Source: Pantoea vagans | GTDB taxonomy: Bacteria > Pseudomonadota > Gammaproteobacteria > Enterobacterales > Enterobacteriaceae | DNA: 64,000 nucleotides | NCBI RefSeq assembly: GCF_001506165.1 | Contig: NZ_CP011427.1 | Span: forward strand, 3,286,001-3,350,000 | Reading direction: 5' to 3' | Shown here: positions 53,865 through 64,000 of the stretch, one piece after another | Position numbering within the stretch: the stretch's first letter is position 1 | Layout of the letters: every line of letters starts with the position of its first letter | The notes under the pieces: model-generated | What the model saw: only the letters and a program-made list of their open reading frames with translations | Database searches by the model: none | What the model was told of the DNA's origin: nothing | Position numbers and translations under genes: made by a program

Positions 53865-56800
53865 TTAACCTTTGATTTGCGCGTGCATTTCCTGCACAGA
53901 AATCACTTTCTCGGTTGGGTCAGCGTTCAGCGCCATGGCTGTAGCGAATCCACCGTTCAACGTGGTGTCATAGTGCACCTTATATTGCAGCGCACTGCGG
54001 CGAATCAGTTTTGAATCTTCAATCGCCTGACGTCCTGCGGTGGTGTTCACGATGTAGGTGTATTCACCGTTCTTCAGGCGGTCCTGGATATGTGGACGGC
54101 CTTCATGCACCTTGTTCACCAGACGTGGGTTGATACCCGCTTCGCCCAGCACCACGGCGGTACCGTGCGTGGCATCTAACTCGAAGCCAAACTTCTGCAA
54201 CTTAGCGGCCAGGTCAACAATACGCTTCTTATCACCTTCGCGCACTGACAGCAGGGCACGACCGGTTTTCTTCATATTGCTCTGCGCACCCAGCATCGCT
54301 TTGGCGAAGGCTTCAGCGAAGGTACGACCAACGCCCATTACCTCACCAGTAGAGCGCATCTCTGGGCCAAGGATAGGGTCAACACCCTGGAACTTGTTGA
54401 ACGGCAGTACCACTTCTTTAACAGAGTAGTAAGGTGGAATCACCTCTTCCGTTACGCCCTGCTCGGCCAGCGTTTTGCCTGCCATCACGCGTGCGGCCAC
54501 TTTCGCCAGCGGTACACCCGTGGCTTTTGACACAAACGGCACGGTACGCGCGGCACGTGGGTTCACTTCAATCAGGTAAACTTCGTTGTCTTTCACCGCA
54601 AACTGCACGTTCATCAGACCGCGCACGTTCAGCTCAAAGGCCAGTTTCTCCACCTGCTGACGCATGACGTTCTGAATATCAGTGCTTAAGGTGTAAGCCG
54701 GCAGTGAACAGGCAGAGTCACCAGAGTGAACACCCGCTTGTTCGATGTGCTCCATGATGCCGCCAATCAGCACGCGCTCACCGTCGCAAATTGCGTCAAC
54801 GTCGACTTCCACCGCATCATCCAGGAAGCGGTCCAGCAGTACCGGCGCATCGTTAGACACAGAGACGGCGGTCTGGAAGTAACGCTTCAGGTCGATTTCA
54901 TCGTAAACGATTTCCATCGCGCGGCCGCCCAATACATAGGAAGGACGTACCACCAGCGGATAGCCGATACCGGCCGCTTTCTCTACCGCTTGTTCCAGGG
55001 TAGCAACGGTGGCGTTAGCCGGTTGCTTCAGGCTCAGGCGATCAACCGCCTGCTGGAAACGTTCACGGTCTTCGGCACGGTCAATCGCATCCGGGCTGGT
55101 ACCAATCACTGGCACACCGGCTGCTTCCAGCGCACGCGCCAGCTTCAGTGGAGTCTGACCACCGTACTGCACGATCACGCCTTTTGGCTTCTCAATGCGC
55201 ACGATTTCCAGCACGTCTTCCAGCGTTACCGGCTCGAAGTACAGACGGTCTGAGGTGTCATAGTCCGTCGATACGGTTTCCGGGTTACAGTTCACCATAA
55301 TGGTTTCGTAACCGTCTTCGCGCAGCGCCAGCGCCGCATGTACGCAGCAGTAGTCGAACTCGATACCCTGGCCGATACGGTTTGGACCGCCACCCAGAAT
55401 CATGATTTTGTCACGATCCTGGTTTGGATTGGCTTCACACTCTTCTTCATAGGTTGAGTACATGTACGCGGTATCGGTTGAGAATTCCGCCGCACAGGTA
55501 TCCACGCGTTTGTAAACCGGATGCAGGTTGAACTGCTGACGCAGTTTGCGGATTTCGCTCTCAGCGACGCCCGCCAGGTTTGCCAGACGCACGTCAGCAA
55601 AGCCTTTGCGCTTCAGAGCACGCAGGAAATCAGCGTTCAGTGAGTTCACACCTTCACGGGCAACCTGCTCTTCCAGACGCACCAGCTCTTCGATTTGCAC
55701 CAGGAACCAGCGGTCAATGTTGGTCAGGTTGAACACGCCATCCACAGACATACCCGCACGGAATGCATCCGCGATGTACCAGATGCGGTCAGAACCGGCA
55801 TCTTTCAGCTCGCGGCGGATACGGGTCAAGGCTTCTGCGTCATCCAGATCCACTTTCGGGTCGAAACCGTTCGCACCGACTTCCAGACCACGCAGTGCTT
55901 TCTGCATTGACTCCTGGAAAGTACGGCCAATCGCCATCACTTCACCCACCGACTTCATCTGCGTGGTCAAACGGTCATTCGCGCCCGCAAATTTCTCGAA
56001 GTTGAAGCGAGGAATCTTGGTAACAACATAATCGATTGAAGGCTCGAACGACGCTGGGGTACGACCACCCGTGATATCGTTCATCAACTCGTCGAGCGTG
56101 AAGCCTACCGCCAGTTTCGCCGCCACTTTTGCAATCGGGAAGCCGGTGGCTTTAGACGCCAGCGCTGATGAGCGTGAAACACGCGGGTTCATCTCGATAA
56201 CAATCAGGCGACCATCTTTCGGGTTCACCGAGAACTGCACGTTTGAACCACCGGTTTCCACACCGATTTCACGCAGTACCGCCAGCGAGGCGTTACGCAT
56301 GATTTGGTACTCTTTGTCCGTCAGGGTTTGTGCTGGCGCCACGGTGATGGAGTCACCGGTGTGGATACCCATCGCATCGAAGTTTTCGATGGAGCAGACG
56401 ATGATGCAGTTGTCGTTTTTATCACGCACCACTTCCATCTCGTACTCTTTCCAGCCAATCAGCGACTCATCAATCAGCAGCTCATTGGTCGGCGACAGGT
56501 CAAGGCCGCGCTCACAAATCTCTTCAAACTCTTCACGGTTATAAGCGATACCGCCGCCGGTGCCGCCCATAGTAAAGGAAGGACGGATGATGCAAGGGAA
56601 GCCAACATCTTCAGCCACGACCAGCGCTTCTTCCATGGTATGTGCGATACCTGAACGCGCGGTGTCCAAACCGATGCTCTTCATCGCAACGTCGAAACGG
56701 CGACGGTCTTCGGCTTTATCAATGGCGTCTGCGGTGGCACCAATCATGGTGACACCGAACTCTTCCAGTACACCCTGACGCTCCAGCTCCAGCGCGCAGT

Positions 56801-57089
56801 TCAGCGCGGTCTGACCGCCCATAGTTGGCAGCACTGCATCCGGGCGCTCTTTTTCGATGATTTTGCGCACCACTTCCCAGTGAATTGGCTCGATGTAGGT
56901 CGCATCGGCCATTTCCGGGTCGGTCATGATGGTAGCCGGGTTGGAGTTGACCAGAATGACGCGGTAACCCTCTTCACGCAGCGCTTTACAGGCCTGCGCA
57001 CCGGAGTAGTCGAATTCACATGCCTGGCCGATAACGATCGGGCCAGCGCCAAGGATCAGGATGGATTTTATGTCTGTACGTTTTGGCAT
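53865..57089 (-). CDS. carB: Carbamoyl-phosphate synthase large subunit CarB
   Basis: CarB makes carbamoyl phosphate from bicarbonate, ammonia and two ATP, feeding arginine and pyrimidine synthesis. It has 1074 residues (1073 in E. coli). Two homologous ATP-grasp halves: the first begins [20 protein letters not shown] and the second around [20 protein letters not shown] (about 550). Metal-binding [13 protein letters not shown] and [20 protein letters not shown] are intact. The C-terminal methylglyoxal-synthase-like domain (about 936-1074) is the site of UMP and ornithine control. It starts 13 bases after carA. Confidence 0.98.
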   Translation of the reverse strand: MPKRTDIKSILILGAGPIVIGQACEFDYSGAQACKALREEGYRVILVNSNPATIMTDPEMADATYIEPIHWEVVRKIIEKERPDAVLPTMGGQTALNCALELERQGVLEEFGVTMIGATADAIDKAEDRRRFDVAMKSIGLDTARSGIAHTMEEALVVAEDVGFPCIIRPSFTMGGTGGGIAYNREEFEEICERGLDLSPTNELLIDESLIGWKEYEMEVVRDKNDNCIIVCSIENFDAMGIHTGDSITVAPAQTLTDKEYQIMRNASLAVLREIGVETGGSNVQFSVNPKDGRLIVIEMNPRVSRSSALASKATGFPIAKVAAKLAVGFTLDELMNDITGGRTPASFEPSIDYVVTKIPRFNFEKFAGANDRLTTQMKSVGEVMAIGRTFQESMQKALRGLEVGANGFDPKVDLDDAEALTRIRRELKDAGSDRIWYIADAFRAGMSVDGVFNLTNIDRWFLVQIEELVRLEEQVAREGVNSLNADFLRALKRKGFADVRLANLAGVAESEIRKLRQQFNLHPVYKRVDTCAAEFSTDTAYMYSTYEEECEANPNQDRDKIMILGGGPNRIGQGIEFDYCCVHAALALREDGYETIMVNCNPETVSTDYDTSDRLYFEPVTLEDVLEIVRIEKPKGVIVQYGGQTPLKLARALEAAGVPVIGTSPDAIDRAEDRERFQQAVDRLSLKQPANATVATLEQAVEKAAGIGYPLVVRPSYVLGGRAMEIVYDEIDLKRYFQTAVSVSNDAPVLLDRFLDDAVEVDVDAICDGERVLIGGIMEHIEQAGVHSGDSACSLPAYTLSTDIQNVMRQQVEKLAFELNVRGLMNVQFAVKDNEVYLIEVNPRAARTVPFVSKATGVPLAKVAARVMAGKTLAEQGVTEEVIPPYYSVKEVVLPFNKFQGVDPILGPEMRSTGEVMGVGRTFAEAFAKAMLGAQSNMKKTGRALLSVREGDKKRIVDLAAKLQKFGFELDATHGTAVVLGEAGINPRLVNKVHEGRPHIQDRLKNGEYTYIVNTTAGRQAIEDSKLIRRSALQYKVHYDTTLNGGFATAMALNADPTEKVISVQEMHAQIKG

Positions 57090-57102
57090 CGTGGGCTCCT
57101 GA

Positions 57103-58251
57103 TTACTTCGCGTTAGAACGGTAAGCTTCGATCAGTTCGATAAAGTGATCGAACAGCGGCGCCGCATCGTGCGGGCCTGGGCTCGCTTCGGGGTGTCCCT
57201 GGAAGCTAAAGGCCGGTTTATCGGTGCGATGAATACCTTGCACAGTCTGGTCGAACAGCGACACATGCGTAACACGCAGATTCGCCGGCAACTGGCTGTC
57301 ATCAACGGCAAAACCATGGTTCTGCGCGGTAATCATCACCGTGTTGTTATCCAGGTCTTTCACCGGATGGTTGCCGCCGTGATGACCAAGCTTCATCTTA
57401 ATGGTCTTAGCACCGCTGGCCAGCGCCAACAGCTGATGGCCGAGGCAAATACCGAACACGGGAATATCGGTTTTCAGGAACGCCTGAATGGCGTTGATGG
57501 CGTAATCGCACGGTTCCGGGTCACCCGGGCCGTTTGACAAGAAGATGCCATCGGGATTGAGTGCCAGCACCTCTTCAGCGCTGGTTTTCGCTGGGACAAC
57601 CGTCAGGCGGCAGCCGCGATCCACCAGCATGCGCAGGATGTTGCGCTTCGCACCAAAGTCATAAGCAACAACATGGAATGGCAGCTCTGCGGCAGTTTTC
57701 TGCTCTGGCAGATCACCTTCCAGCGTCCAGCTACCCTGTTGCCACGCGTAGGTTTCCGCGGTGGTCACTTCTTTTGCCAGATCCATGCCTTTCAAACCCG
57801 GGAACGCCTGTGCCTTTTGTAGCGCCAGTGCGGCGTCTGGGTTATCCCCTGCAATGATGCAGCCACTCTGTGCGCCCTTCTCACGCAGCAAACGGGTCAG
57901 TTTGCGCGTATCAATATCGGCGATGCCCACAATGTTATTGCGCTGCAAGTAAGCTGACAGGCTCTCTTCACTACGGAAGTTGCTGGTGATCAGCGGCAGG
58001 TCGCGAATGACAAGGCCTTGAGCATGGATTTGGCTGGATTCTTCATCGGCGGCGTTAACGCCAACATTGCCGATATGGGGATAAGTAAGGGTAACGATTT
58101 GGCGGGAATAGGAAGGATCAGTGAGGATTTCTTGATAACCAGTCATTGACGTATTGAAAACGACTTCCCCCACTGCCGACCCCGTTGCCCCGATGGCCCG
58201 ACCGTGGAATTGGGTTCCGTCTTCCAGAACCAAGAGCGCTGACTTAATCAA
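57103..58251 (-). CDS. carA: Carbamoyl-phosphate synthase small subunit CarA (TTG start)
   Basis: CarA is the glutamine amidotransferase subunit that supplies ammonia to CarB. I chose the TTG at 58251: GGAGG (58257-58261) lies five bases before it and the product, beginning with [17 protein letters not shown], is 382 residues, exactly E. coli CarA, which also uses TTG. An ATG-like extension to 58278 would lie within the ARG boxes. The class I nucleophile is in [13 protein letters not shown], and the catalytic histidine and glutamate are in [14 protein letters not shown]. Confidence 0.96.
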   Translation of the reverse strand: MIKSALLVLEDGTQFHGRAIGATGSAVGEVVFNTSMTGYQEILTDPSYSRQIVTLTYPHIGNVGVNAADEESSQIHAQGLVIRDLPLITSNFRSEESLSAYLQRNNIVGIADIDTRKLTRLLREKGAQSGCIIAGDNPDAALALQKAQAFPGLKGMDLAKEVTTAETYAWQQGSWTLEGDLPEQKTAAELPFHVVAYDFGAKRNILRMLVDRGCRLTVVPAKTSAEEVLALNPDGIFLSNGPGDPEPCDYAINAIQAFLKTDIPVFGICLGHQLLALASGAKTIKMKLGHHGGNHPVKDLDNNTVMITAQNHGFAVDDSQLPANLRVTHVSLFDQTVQGIHRTDKPAFSFQGHPEASPGPHDAAPLFDHFIELIEAYRSNAK

Positions 58252-58261
58252 AACATCCTCC

Positions 58262-58300
58262 AGGGAATAAACAGTCACAATATTTGCATATTAATTCAAA
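58262..58300 (-). promoter_or_regulatory. Tandem ARG boxes (ArgR operator) of carAB
   Basis: Two 18-bp boxes separated by 3 bp, read on the minus strand: TTTGAATTAATATGCAAA (58283-58300) and TGTGACTGTTTATTCCCT (58262-58279). The first is a near-perfect ArgR half-palindrome and, as I recall it, almost the same as the E. coli carA box. The 3-bp spacing is the ArgR hallmark. They overlap promoter P2, so arginine should repress it. Confidence 0.88.
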
Positions 58301-58317
58301 ATACATGCCCGAATCAA
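58288..58317 (-). promoter_or_regulatory. carAB downstream promoter P2 (arginine-controlled)
   Basis: Minus-strand -35 TTGATT (58312-58317) and -10 TAATAT (58288-58293) with an 18-bp spacer. The -10 lies inside the first ARG box. Confidence 0.65.
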
Positions 58318-58360
58318 TGCAAAATCCGCCTGACTGCTCGAATTTTGGCAAATTGCGCGC

Positions 58361-58389
58361 ATTCTAATGATCGACCTGCAGCTTGTCTA
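58361..58389 (-). promoter_or_regulatory. carAB upstream promoter P1 (pyrimidine-controlled)
   Basis: Minus-strand -35 TAGACA (58384-58389) and -10 TAGAAT (58361-58366) with a 17-bp spacer, about 70 bp upstream of P2, matching the two-promoter layout of E. coli carAB. Confidence 0.6.
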
Positions 58390-58639
58390 CCCTGAGTGGT
58401 TATTTTTTTGTATTTTTAGCGCACTTGAATGTTAAAAACTGAGAAAGGCGATAAAAGAGTAAGGAAACTGGGAAAAATAAACGGTTGCTGAGCGGAAATA
58501 ATCGGAAATTCGTGCTACACCGCATAAATTTTTGACCAAATGGTCAAAATTGGCATCATTTTGAATAAAAATAGATCGCAAACTCATTAAAACAATGACC
58601 TCAGCCAATTAAGAAGCCCAAACCATCATTTTAAAGACA

Positions 58640-58668
58640 AAATAAAGGGCAATGAAAACATTGCCCTA
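58640..58668 (-). terminator. Rho-independent terminator after dapB
   Basis: A perfect 9-bp stem AGGGCAATG/CATTGCCCT (58646-58654 with 58659-58667) with loop AAAA, followed in the minus direction by TTATTTT. It lies about 55 bases after the dapB stop. Confidence 0.85.
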
Positions 58669-58721
58669 TTCAATCAACATCTTACCGATTGAAATAACCA
58701 CATCACGATGGTTCACAACAC

Positions 58722-59543
<822 letters not shown>

Positions 59544-59710
59544 TCATTCCTGATACAAATCTATGCATGCAAAGCGTAAACAGGTTAACGGTCAGATAAC
59601 AGTCACGCCACAATAAAAAAGGGATAATAAGAATTTTACGCCAGCCGCCAAACATTATCAGTAATTGCAATCCCACCTGCTGGAAGTGGTCTTTGGCATG
59701 GCGACAGACA

Positions 59711-59737
59711 AAGAAAAGGCCGAACAATGTCGGCCTG
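59711..59737 (-). terminator. Rho-independent terminator after ispH
   Basis: AGGCCGA (59717-59723) pairs with TCGGCCT (59730-59736) around a 6-base loop, with an A-rich plus-strand flank giving a U tract for minus transcripts. It ends the ileS-lspA-fkpB-ispH operon. Confidence 0.85.
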
Positions 59738-59762
59738 ATTGTGAAACAGCGGTTGTCATCGC

Positions 59763-60716
59763 TTACTGCACGTTGCGCACTTCGACGCGCAGCTCTTTCG
59801 GTACTTCAAACACGATATTCTCTTCACGGCCAATCAACTCGATGGCTGCTTCACCGCCCAGTTCACGCAGGCGTTGAATCACCTGCTGCACCAGAATATC
59901 AGGCGCTGAGGCACCGGCTGTCACACCAATGATCTGTTTGTCTTTCACCCACTCTTCCTGGATGTCATCCGCTGAATCAATCAGCTTCGCCAGTTTCCCT
60001 GCACGCTGTGCCAACTCAGCCAGGCGATTAGAGTTAGAGGAGTTTTTCGAACCGACCACCAGTACCACTTCAGCATCACGCGCCAATACACGCACCGCTT
60101 CCTGACGGTTGGTCGTGGCATAACAGATATCATCTTTGCGCGGCCCGATAATCGCCGGGAAGCGCTGGCGCAGTGCATCGATCACGTCCGAGGTATCGTC
60201 AACCGACAGCGTGGTCTGCGTCATAAAGCACAGATTGCCTTCATCTTTGACGCTCAGCTTAAACACATCTTCCGGCGACTCCACCAGATACATGCCACCC
60301 TTAGGGTTGTTGTACTGCCCCATGGTGCCTTCCACTTCTGGATGACCGGCATGACCAATCAGAATGGCTTCAACACCTTTACGGCTGGCACGTGCGACTT
60401 CCATATGCACTTTGGTCACCAGCGGGCAGGTGGCATCAAACAGCATGGTGAGGTTACGTGCTTTGGCTTCAGCACGAACGGCCTGAGAAACCCCGTGCGC
60501 TGAGAAGATCAGGATGGCGTTATCGGGCACTTCGCTGATCTCTTCGATAAAGATCGCGCCGCGCTCACGCAGGCTGCTCACCACGTAGCGGTTGTGCACC
60601 ACTTCATGACGCACGTAGATAGGCGCGCCGTACATCTCCAGCGCGCGCTCCACGATACTGATGGCGCGATCCACGCCAGCACAGAAACCGCGAGGGTTAG
60701 CTAACAGGATTTGCAT
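59763..60716 (-). CDS. ispH: IspH 4-hydroxy-3-methylbut-2-enyl diphosphate reductase
   Basis: IspH is the last enzyme of the MEP isoprenoid pathway, an [4Fe-4S] protein producing IPP and DMAPP. The ATG at 60716 gives 317 residues (316 in E. coli) starting [20 protein letters not shown]; an upstream in-frame start at 60827 lies within fkpB and is not supported. The three cluster cysteines are in GFCAGVD (C12), DATCPLV (C97) and DDICYATT. The start overlaps the fkpB end by 20 bases. Confidence 0.97.
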   Translation of the reverse strand: MQILLANPRGFCAGVDRAISIVERALEMYGAPIYVRHEVVHNRYVVSSLRERGAIFIEEISEVPDNAILIFSAHGVSQAVRAEAKARNLTMLFDATCPLVTKVHMEVARASRKGVEAILIGHAGHPEVEGTMGQYNNPKGGMYLVESPEDVFKLSVKDEGNLCFMTQTTLSVDDTSDVIDALRQRFPAIIGPRKDDICYATTNRQEAVRVLARDAEVVLVVGSKNSSNSNRLAELAQRAGKLAKLIDSADDIQEEWVKDKQIIGVTAGASAPDILVQQVIQRLRELGGEAAIELIGREENIVFEVPKELRVEVRNVQ

Positions 60717-61167
60717 CACTACCCTCCAGTACCGGATCAATCTCCAGCACTTCAATTTCAAACTGAATGCGCTGACCGGCCAGCGGATGGTTGAAATCAA
60801 CGGTGATTGAGTCACCGGAAACTTCACGGATTACGCCGGGCATTTCACTGCCACCCCGACCGCTGAACAGCATGATGGCCCCGACTTCCGGCTCACCTGC
60901 ATCCTTGAAATCACGACGCGAAAAGTACTGGATCAGGTCCGGGCTGGTGCCACCAAAGGCATCATCCGGTGCCAGTGTAAAGGTGTGCTTATCACCGACT
61001 TTACGCCCAAGCAGTTCCTTTTCTAACGCACCAGACAGGCTGCCATCACCCAGACGGAACAGCGCTGGTTTGCCGTTGGCGCGCGTGGATTCGGCGGTTG
61101 AGCCATCTTCCAGCTTCAATGTGAAATGCACCAGCAACGCGCTATCGCGCTGAACGGAGTCCATCAT
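60697..61167 (-). CDS. fkpB: FkpB FKBP-type peptidyl-prolyl isomerase (SlpA-like)
   Basis: FkpB (SlpA) is a cytosolic FKBP-type prolyl isomerase with an inserted flap domain. It has 156 residues, against 149 in E. coli. The C terminus GSDANPVS is an extension beyond the usual LEIDP end and runs into ispH. Family blocks: [39 protein letters not shown] and [20 protein letters not shown]. It starts six bases after lspA. Confidence 0.95.
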   Translation of the reverse strand: MMDSVQRDSALLVHFTLKLEDGSTAESTRANGKPALFRLGDGSLSGALEKELLGRKVGDKHTFTLAPDDAFGGTSPDLIQYFSRRDFKDAGEPEVGAIMLFSGRGGSEMPGVIREVSGDSITVDFNHPLAGQRIQFEIEVLEIDPVLEGSDANPVS

Positions 61168-61173
61168 CTGTTG

Positions 61174-61677
61174 TTACCCTTTCTCTTTGACCTGTTTATC
61201 TTTCGGCGTAAGGAAACCTTCCAACACCACCAAGGCAGCACCGATGCAAATTCCGCAGTCGGCGATATTAAAGGTGGCGAAGTGCCAGTCGCCGACATAG
61301 AAGTCGATGAAATCGACCACGAAGCCGTGATAAGCACGATCAAACAGGTTTCCCAACGCTCCGCCGATAATCAGCGCATAAGCAATATTAGTTAATTTGT
61401 TGCTGGCGCGGTTGCGATACATCATCACCACCAGCGACACGACAATCGCAATCGCGATGCCGGCAAAGAACCAGCGCTGCCAGCCGCCTTTGTCCGCCAG
61501 GAAACTGAACGCCGCGCCATAGTTGTGCGCGTAGAACAGATTCAAAAACGGTATCAGCGGCTTGGTCTCGTGCAGCATCATGTTGTTCATGATCCACTGC
61601 TTGCTGGCGAAATCGATCACGATCACCACCAGCACCAGCCACAACCAACGCAATCCGGTAGAGCAGAGTTTACTCAT
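61174..61677 (-). CDS. lspA: Lipoprotein signal peptidase LspA
   Basis: LspA is the inner-membrane aspartic protease that cleaves signal peptides from diacylglyceryl prolipoproteins. It has 167 residues (164 in E. coli). Four membrane segments are expected. The catalytic aspartates lie in [20 protein letters not shown]. Conserved [11 protein letters not shown] is at the start of the first periplasmic loop. Its ATG overlaps the ileS stop (ATGA), implying coupling. Confidence 0.97.
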   Translation of the reverse strand: MSKLCSTGLRWLWLVLVVIVIDFASKQWIMNNMMLHETKPLIPFLNLFYAHNYGAAFSFLADKGGWQRWFFAGIAIAIVVSLVVMMYRNRASNKLTNIAYALIIGGALGNLFDRAYHGFVVDFIDFYVGDWHFATFNIADCGICIGAALVVLEGFLTPKDKQVKEKG

Positions 61678-64000
61678 CAGGCAAATTTCCGCACTTCACC
61701 GTTGCCGGCTACGTTGGTGTAACAACGACCACAGACCGCAGCATGCTCCGGATTCTGGCCAACGTCGGTAGTGTAATGCCAGCAGCGCGGACATTTCTCG
61801 CCTTCTGCTTTATGCAGCGCAATTTTCAGACCTTTCAGTACTTCGCTCTGCTGCGCTTCAACACTCGCGGTAGCGTAATCGGCCACGATCGCGCCTGACG
61901 TCAGCAACACAAAGCGCAACTCATCGCCTAATGCCTGCAACTTGGCCGCCAGCTCAGCGTCTGCGTACAGCGTGACGGTGGCTTCCAGTGCACCGCCGAT
62001 GCGCTTGTCGCTACGTGCCTGCTCGATCACTTTGTTGACTTCACCGCGCACTTTCAGCAGGTCATCCCAGTAAGCATCGTTCAGAGCTTCGTTATCGGCC
62101 AGATCAAACAGACCTTGGTACCACTCTTCGGTGAACACGTATTTCGCGCGATCGCCCGGCAGGTAGCCCCAGATCTCATCGGCCGTGAAGGACATGATTG
62201 GTGCCATCCAGCGTACCAGCGCTTCAGCGATGTGCCACAGCGCGGTCTGGCAGCTGCGACGCGCCAGGCTGTCACCTTTAGCGGTGTACTGGCGATCTTT
62301 GATCACATCCAGATAGAACGAGCCCATTTCGATGGAGCAGAAATGCATCAGACGCTGCACCACTTCGTGGAAATCGTAGTTGTCATAAGACTGGACGATA
62401 TCTTGCTGGGCTGCCAGCGCACGGCCAACGGCCCAACGATCCACTACTACCATCTCTTCTGGCTTCACGCAATCAGTGGCCGGGTTAAAGCCTGCGAGGT
62501 TAGCCAACAGGAAGCGCGCGGTGTTACGGATACGACGATAGCTGTCCGCCGCACGCTTCAGGATTTCATCGGAAACCGCCATTTCACCGGAGTAATCGGT
62601 TGAGGCCACCCACAGACGCAGAATGTCCGCGCCGAGTTTGTCCATCACGTCTTGTGGTGCCACGGTGTTACCGATGGATTTCGACATCTTGCGGCCCTGA
62701 CCATCCACGGTGAAGCCGTGCGTCAGTACCTGACGATAAGGCGCTTTGCCTTTCATCGCCGTAGATATCATCAGAGAAGACATGAACCAGCCGCGATGCT
62801 GATCGGAACCTTCCAGATACATATCCGGCGTATGGCCGCCGAATTCAGGGCGCGCATCCACCACGGAATAGCTGGTTGATCCAGAGTCGAACCACACATC
62901 CAGCGTATCCGGCACTTTGACGTAGTTGTCTGCGTCATCGCCCATCAGATCGCGTGGATCGAGATCCCACCAAGCCTGAATACCATCCTGCTCAACGCAC
63001 TTGGCCACTTTCTCCATCAGCTCAAGCGTATCTGGATGCAGCTGCTCGGTCTCTTTGTGTACGAACAGCGCCATTGGCACGCCCCACGTACGCTGACGTG
63101 AGATACACCAGTCAGGACGATTCGCCACCATCGCTTCGATACGCGCCTGGCCCCAGTCTGGGATCCACTGCACGCCTTTGATCTCTTTCAGCGACTGCGC
63201 ACGCAGACCTTTCTGATCCATGCTGATGAACCACTGCGGGGTCGCGCGGAAGATGATCGGCGTTTTATGACGCCAGCAATGCGGATAGCTGTGCAGCAGT
63301 TTCTCAACGTGCAGCAGTGCACCTTTTTCTTTTAACAGCTCAACGATCATGTCGTTGGCTTTAAACACATTTACGCCATCCAGCGTTGGATAAGTACCTG
63401 GCAGATACGCGCCATCTGGACCCACTGGGTTAGCGGTTTCCAGACCGTATTTCTGACCAATCACATAGTCATCCGGACCGTGGCCAGGTGCGGTATGTAC
63501 CGCACCGGTACCCGCTTCCAGCGTCACGTGCTCGCCTAACACCACTTTGGATTGAATCTGCTCAAGGAATGGATGCTGGAACAGCTGCAGCTCAAGCGCG
63601 GCACCGTTGCATTCGCCCAGTACCGTCCACTCAGCGATGCCCGCGCGCTTCATCACGCTCTCAACCATCTCTTTAGCGAGGATCAGGCTACGACCTTCGA
63701 TCTGCAGCAGCTGGTATTCGAACTCTGGATGCAGAGAGATACCGCGGTTAGCTGGCATGGTCCACGGCGTAGTGGTCCAGATCACCAGTGAAACCGGACC
63801 TTCTGAGGCTGCAACACCAAACTTGGCACGCACCGCGTCCGCATCGACGGCGTTGAACATCACATCGATAGAAGGAGAGGTTTTGTCGTAATACTCGACT
63901 TCAGCTTCAGCCAGCGCTGAGCGGCAATCCATGCACCAGTGCACCGGCTTCGCACCTTTGTGCAGATGGCCGTTGCCGATGATTTTACCCAGCGCACGAA
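61677..64000 (-). CDS. ileS: Isoleucyl-tRNA synthetase IleS, C-terminal part (cut by right edge)
   Basis: IleS charges tRNA-Ile and edits valine. The visible part has about 774 codons; the protein is usually about 938, so the N-terminal catalytic HIGH region lies beyond the edge. At the edge the frame reads [20 protein letters not shown]. The editing domain follows ([35 protein letters not shown]). The KMSKS loop is in [19 protein letters not shown]. The C-terminal zinc motif has CPRCWHY and CGRCYTN. It is followed by lspA with a four-base overlap. Confidence 0.97.
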   Translation of the reverse strand, partial: RALGKIIGNGHLHKGAKPVHWCMDCRSALAEAEVEYYDKTSPSIDVMFNAVDADAVRAKFGVAASEGPVSLVIWTTTPWTMPANRGISLHPEFEYQLLQIEGRSLILAKEMVESVMKRAGIAEWTVLGECNGAALELQLFQHPFLEQIQSKVVLGEHVTLEAGTGAVHTAPGHGPDDYVIGQKYGLETANPVGPDGAYLPGTYPTLDGVNVFKANDMIVELLKEKGALLHVEKLLHSYPHCWRHKTPIIFRATPQWFISMDQKGLRAQSLKEIKGVQWIPDWGQARIEAMVANRPDWCISRQRTWGVPMALFVHKETEQLHPDTLELMEKVAKCVEQDGIQAWWDLDPRDLMGDDADNYVKVPDTLDVWFDSGSTSYSVVDARPEFGGHTPDMYLEGSDQHRGWFMSSLMISTAMKGKAPYRQVLTHGFTVDGQGRKMSKSIGNTVAPQDVMDKLGADILRLWVASTDYSGEMAVSDEILKRAADSYRRIRNTARFLLANLAGFNPATDCVKPEEMVVVDRWAVGRALAAQQDIVQSYDNYDFHEVVQRLMHFCSIEMGSFYLDVIKDRQYTAKGDSLARRSCQTALWHIAEALVRWMAPIMSFTADEIWGYLPGDRAKYVFTEEWYQGLFDLADNEALNDAYWDDLLKVRGEVNKVIEQARSDKRIGGALEATVTLYADAELAAKLQALGDELRFVLLTSGAIVADYATASVEAQQSEVLKGLKIALHKAEGEKCPRCWHYTTDVGQNPEHAAVCGRCYTNVAGNGEVRKFA

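Larger units (their letters stand above)
58252..58721. other. Intergenic region between dapB and carA (no gene)
   Basis: This 470-bp region holds the carAB promoters and operators at its left end (58262-58389) and the dapB terminator at 58640-58668. The AT-rich middle has the sequence TTTTTGACCAAATGGTCAAA (near 58530), a striking palindrome of unknown function. No reading frame is supported. E. coli has a similar long carA leader region controlled by PepA, IHF, PurR and RutR; these sites could not be assigned here by eye. Confidence 0.7.

Noticed and set aside
60717..60827. 37-codon extension of ispH
   Set aside because: It lies inside fkpB in another frame. [16 protein letters not shown] is the universal IspH start.

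Overview
The window is a 64 kb piece of chromosome from an enterobacterium. Protein lengths, start codons and regulatory signals follow Escherichia coli closely, but several E. coli neighbours are missing (leuO, araBADC, rihC, and the cai/fix/kef block between carAB and folA). Together with SgrS lacking a recognisable SgrT, this suggests the Erwiniaceae (Pantoea or Erwinia); that placement is an inference, not a measurement. The region is essentially all core genome. No tRNA, rRNA, CRISPR array, prophage, transposase or other mobile protein gene was seen, and no gene looks broken. secA (left edge) and ileS (right edge) are cut by the window.

Layout: (1) 1-20.3 kb, minus strand: the division and cell wall (dcw) cluster, read from its promoter near 20.3 kb leftwards as mraZ-rsmH-ftsL-ftsI-murE-murF-mraY-murD-ftsW-murG-murC-ddlB-ftsQ-ftsA-ftsZ-lpxC, then secM-secA. 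(2) 20.7-24.1 kb, minus: cra, then ilvIH. (3) 24.1-25.1 kb: a gene-free kilobase where E. coli has leuO. It contains a 267-bp element that folds into a near-perfect three-way junction. (4) 25.1-30.0 kb, plus: leu promoter, leuL attenuator and leuABCD. (5) 30.0-36.6 kb: setA and SgrS (minus) divergent from sgrR (plus), then a TPP riboswitch and thiBPQ. (6) 36.6-44.6 kb: yabI (DedA), polB, rapA, rluA, djlA. (7) 44.7-51.6 kb, plus: lptD-surA-pdxA-rsmA-apaG-apaH. (8) 51.7-58.4 kb, minus: folA, a porin, carAB with tandem ARG boxes. (9) 58.7-64 kb, minus: dapB, and ileS-lspA-fkpB-ispH.

The dcw genes overlap or are spaced by a few bases and make the UDP-MurNAc-pentapeptide, lipid I/II and the divisome. 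lpxC and lptD handle the start and end of lipopolysaccharide biogenesis. SecM senses export and sets SecA synthesis. ilvIH and leuABCD are consecutive branched-chain amino acid steps. carAB feeds arginine and pyrimidines, and dapB feeds lysine and meso-diaminopimelate used by MurE. SgrR/SgrS/SetA form the sugar-phosphate stress module.

Most unusual items: the three-way-junction element at 24285-24551; two loci sharing a dispersed palindromic repeat family (29984-30044 and 51599-51703); a SecM whose arrest motif keeps W and GIRAGP but lacks the F and I residues of E. coli; and a short SgrS without SgrT. I found no convincing undescribed multi-gene system. Novelty here is in non-coding structure.
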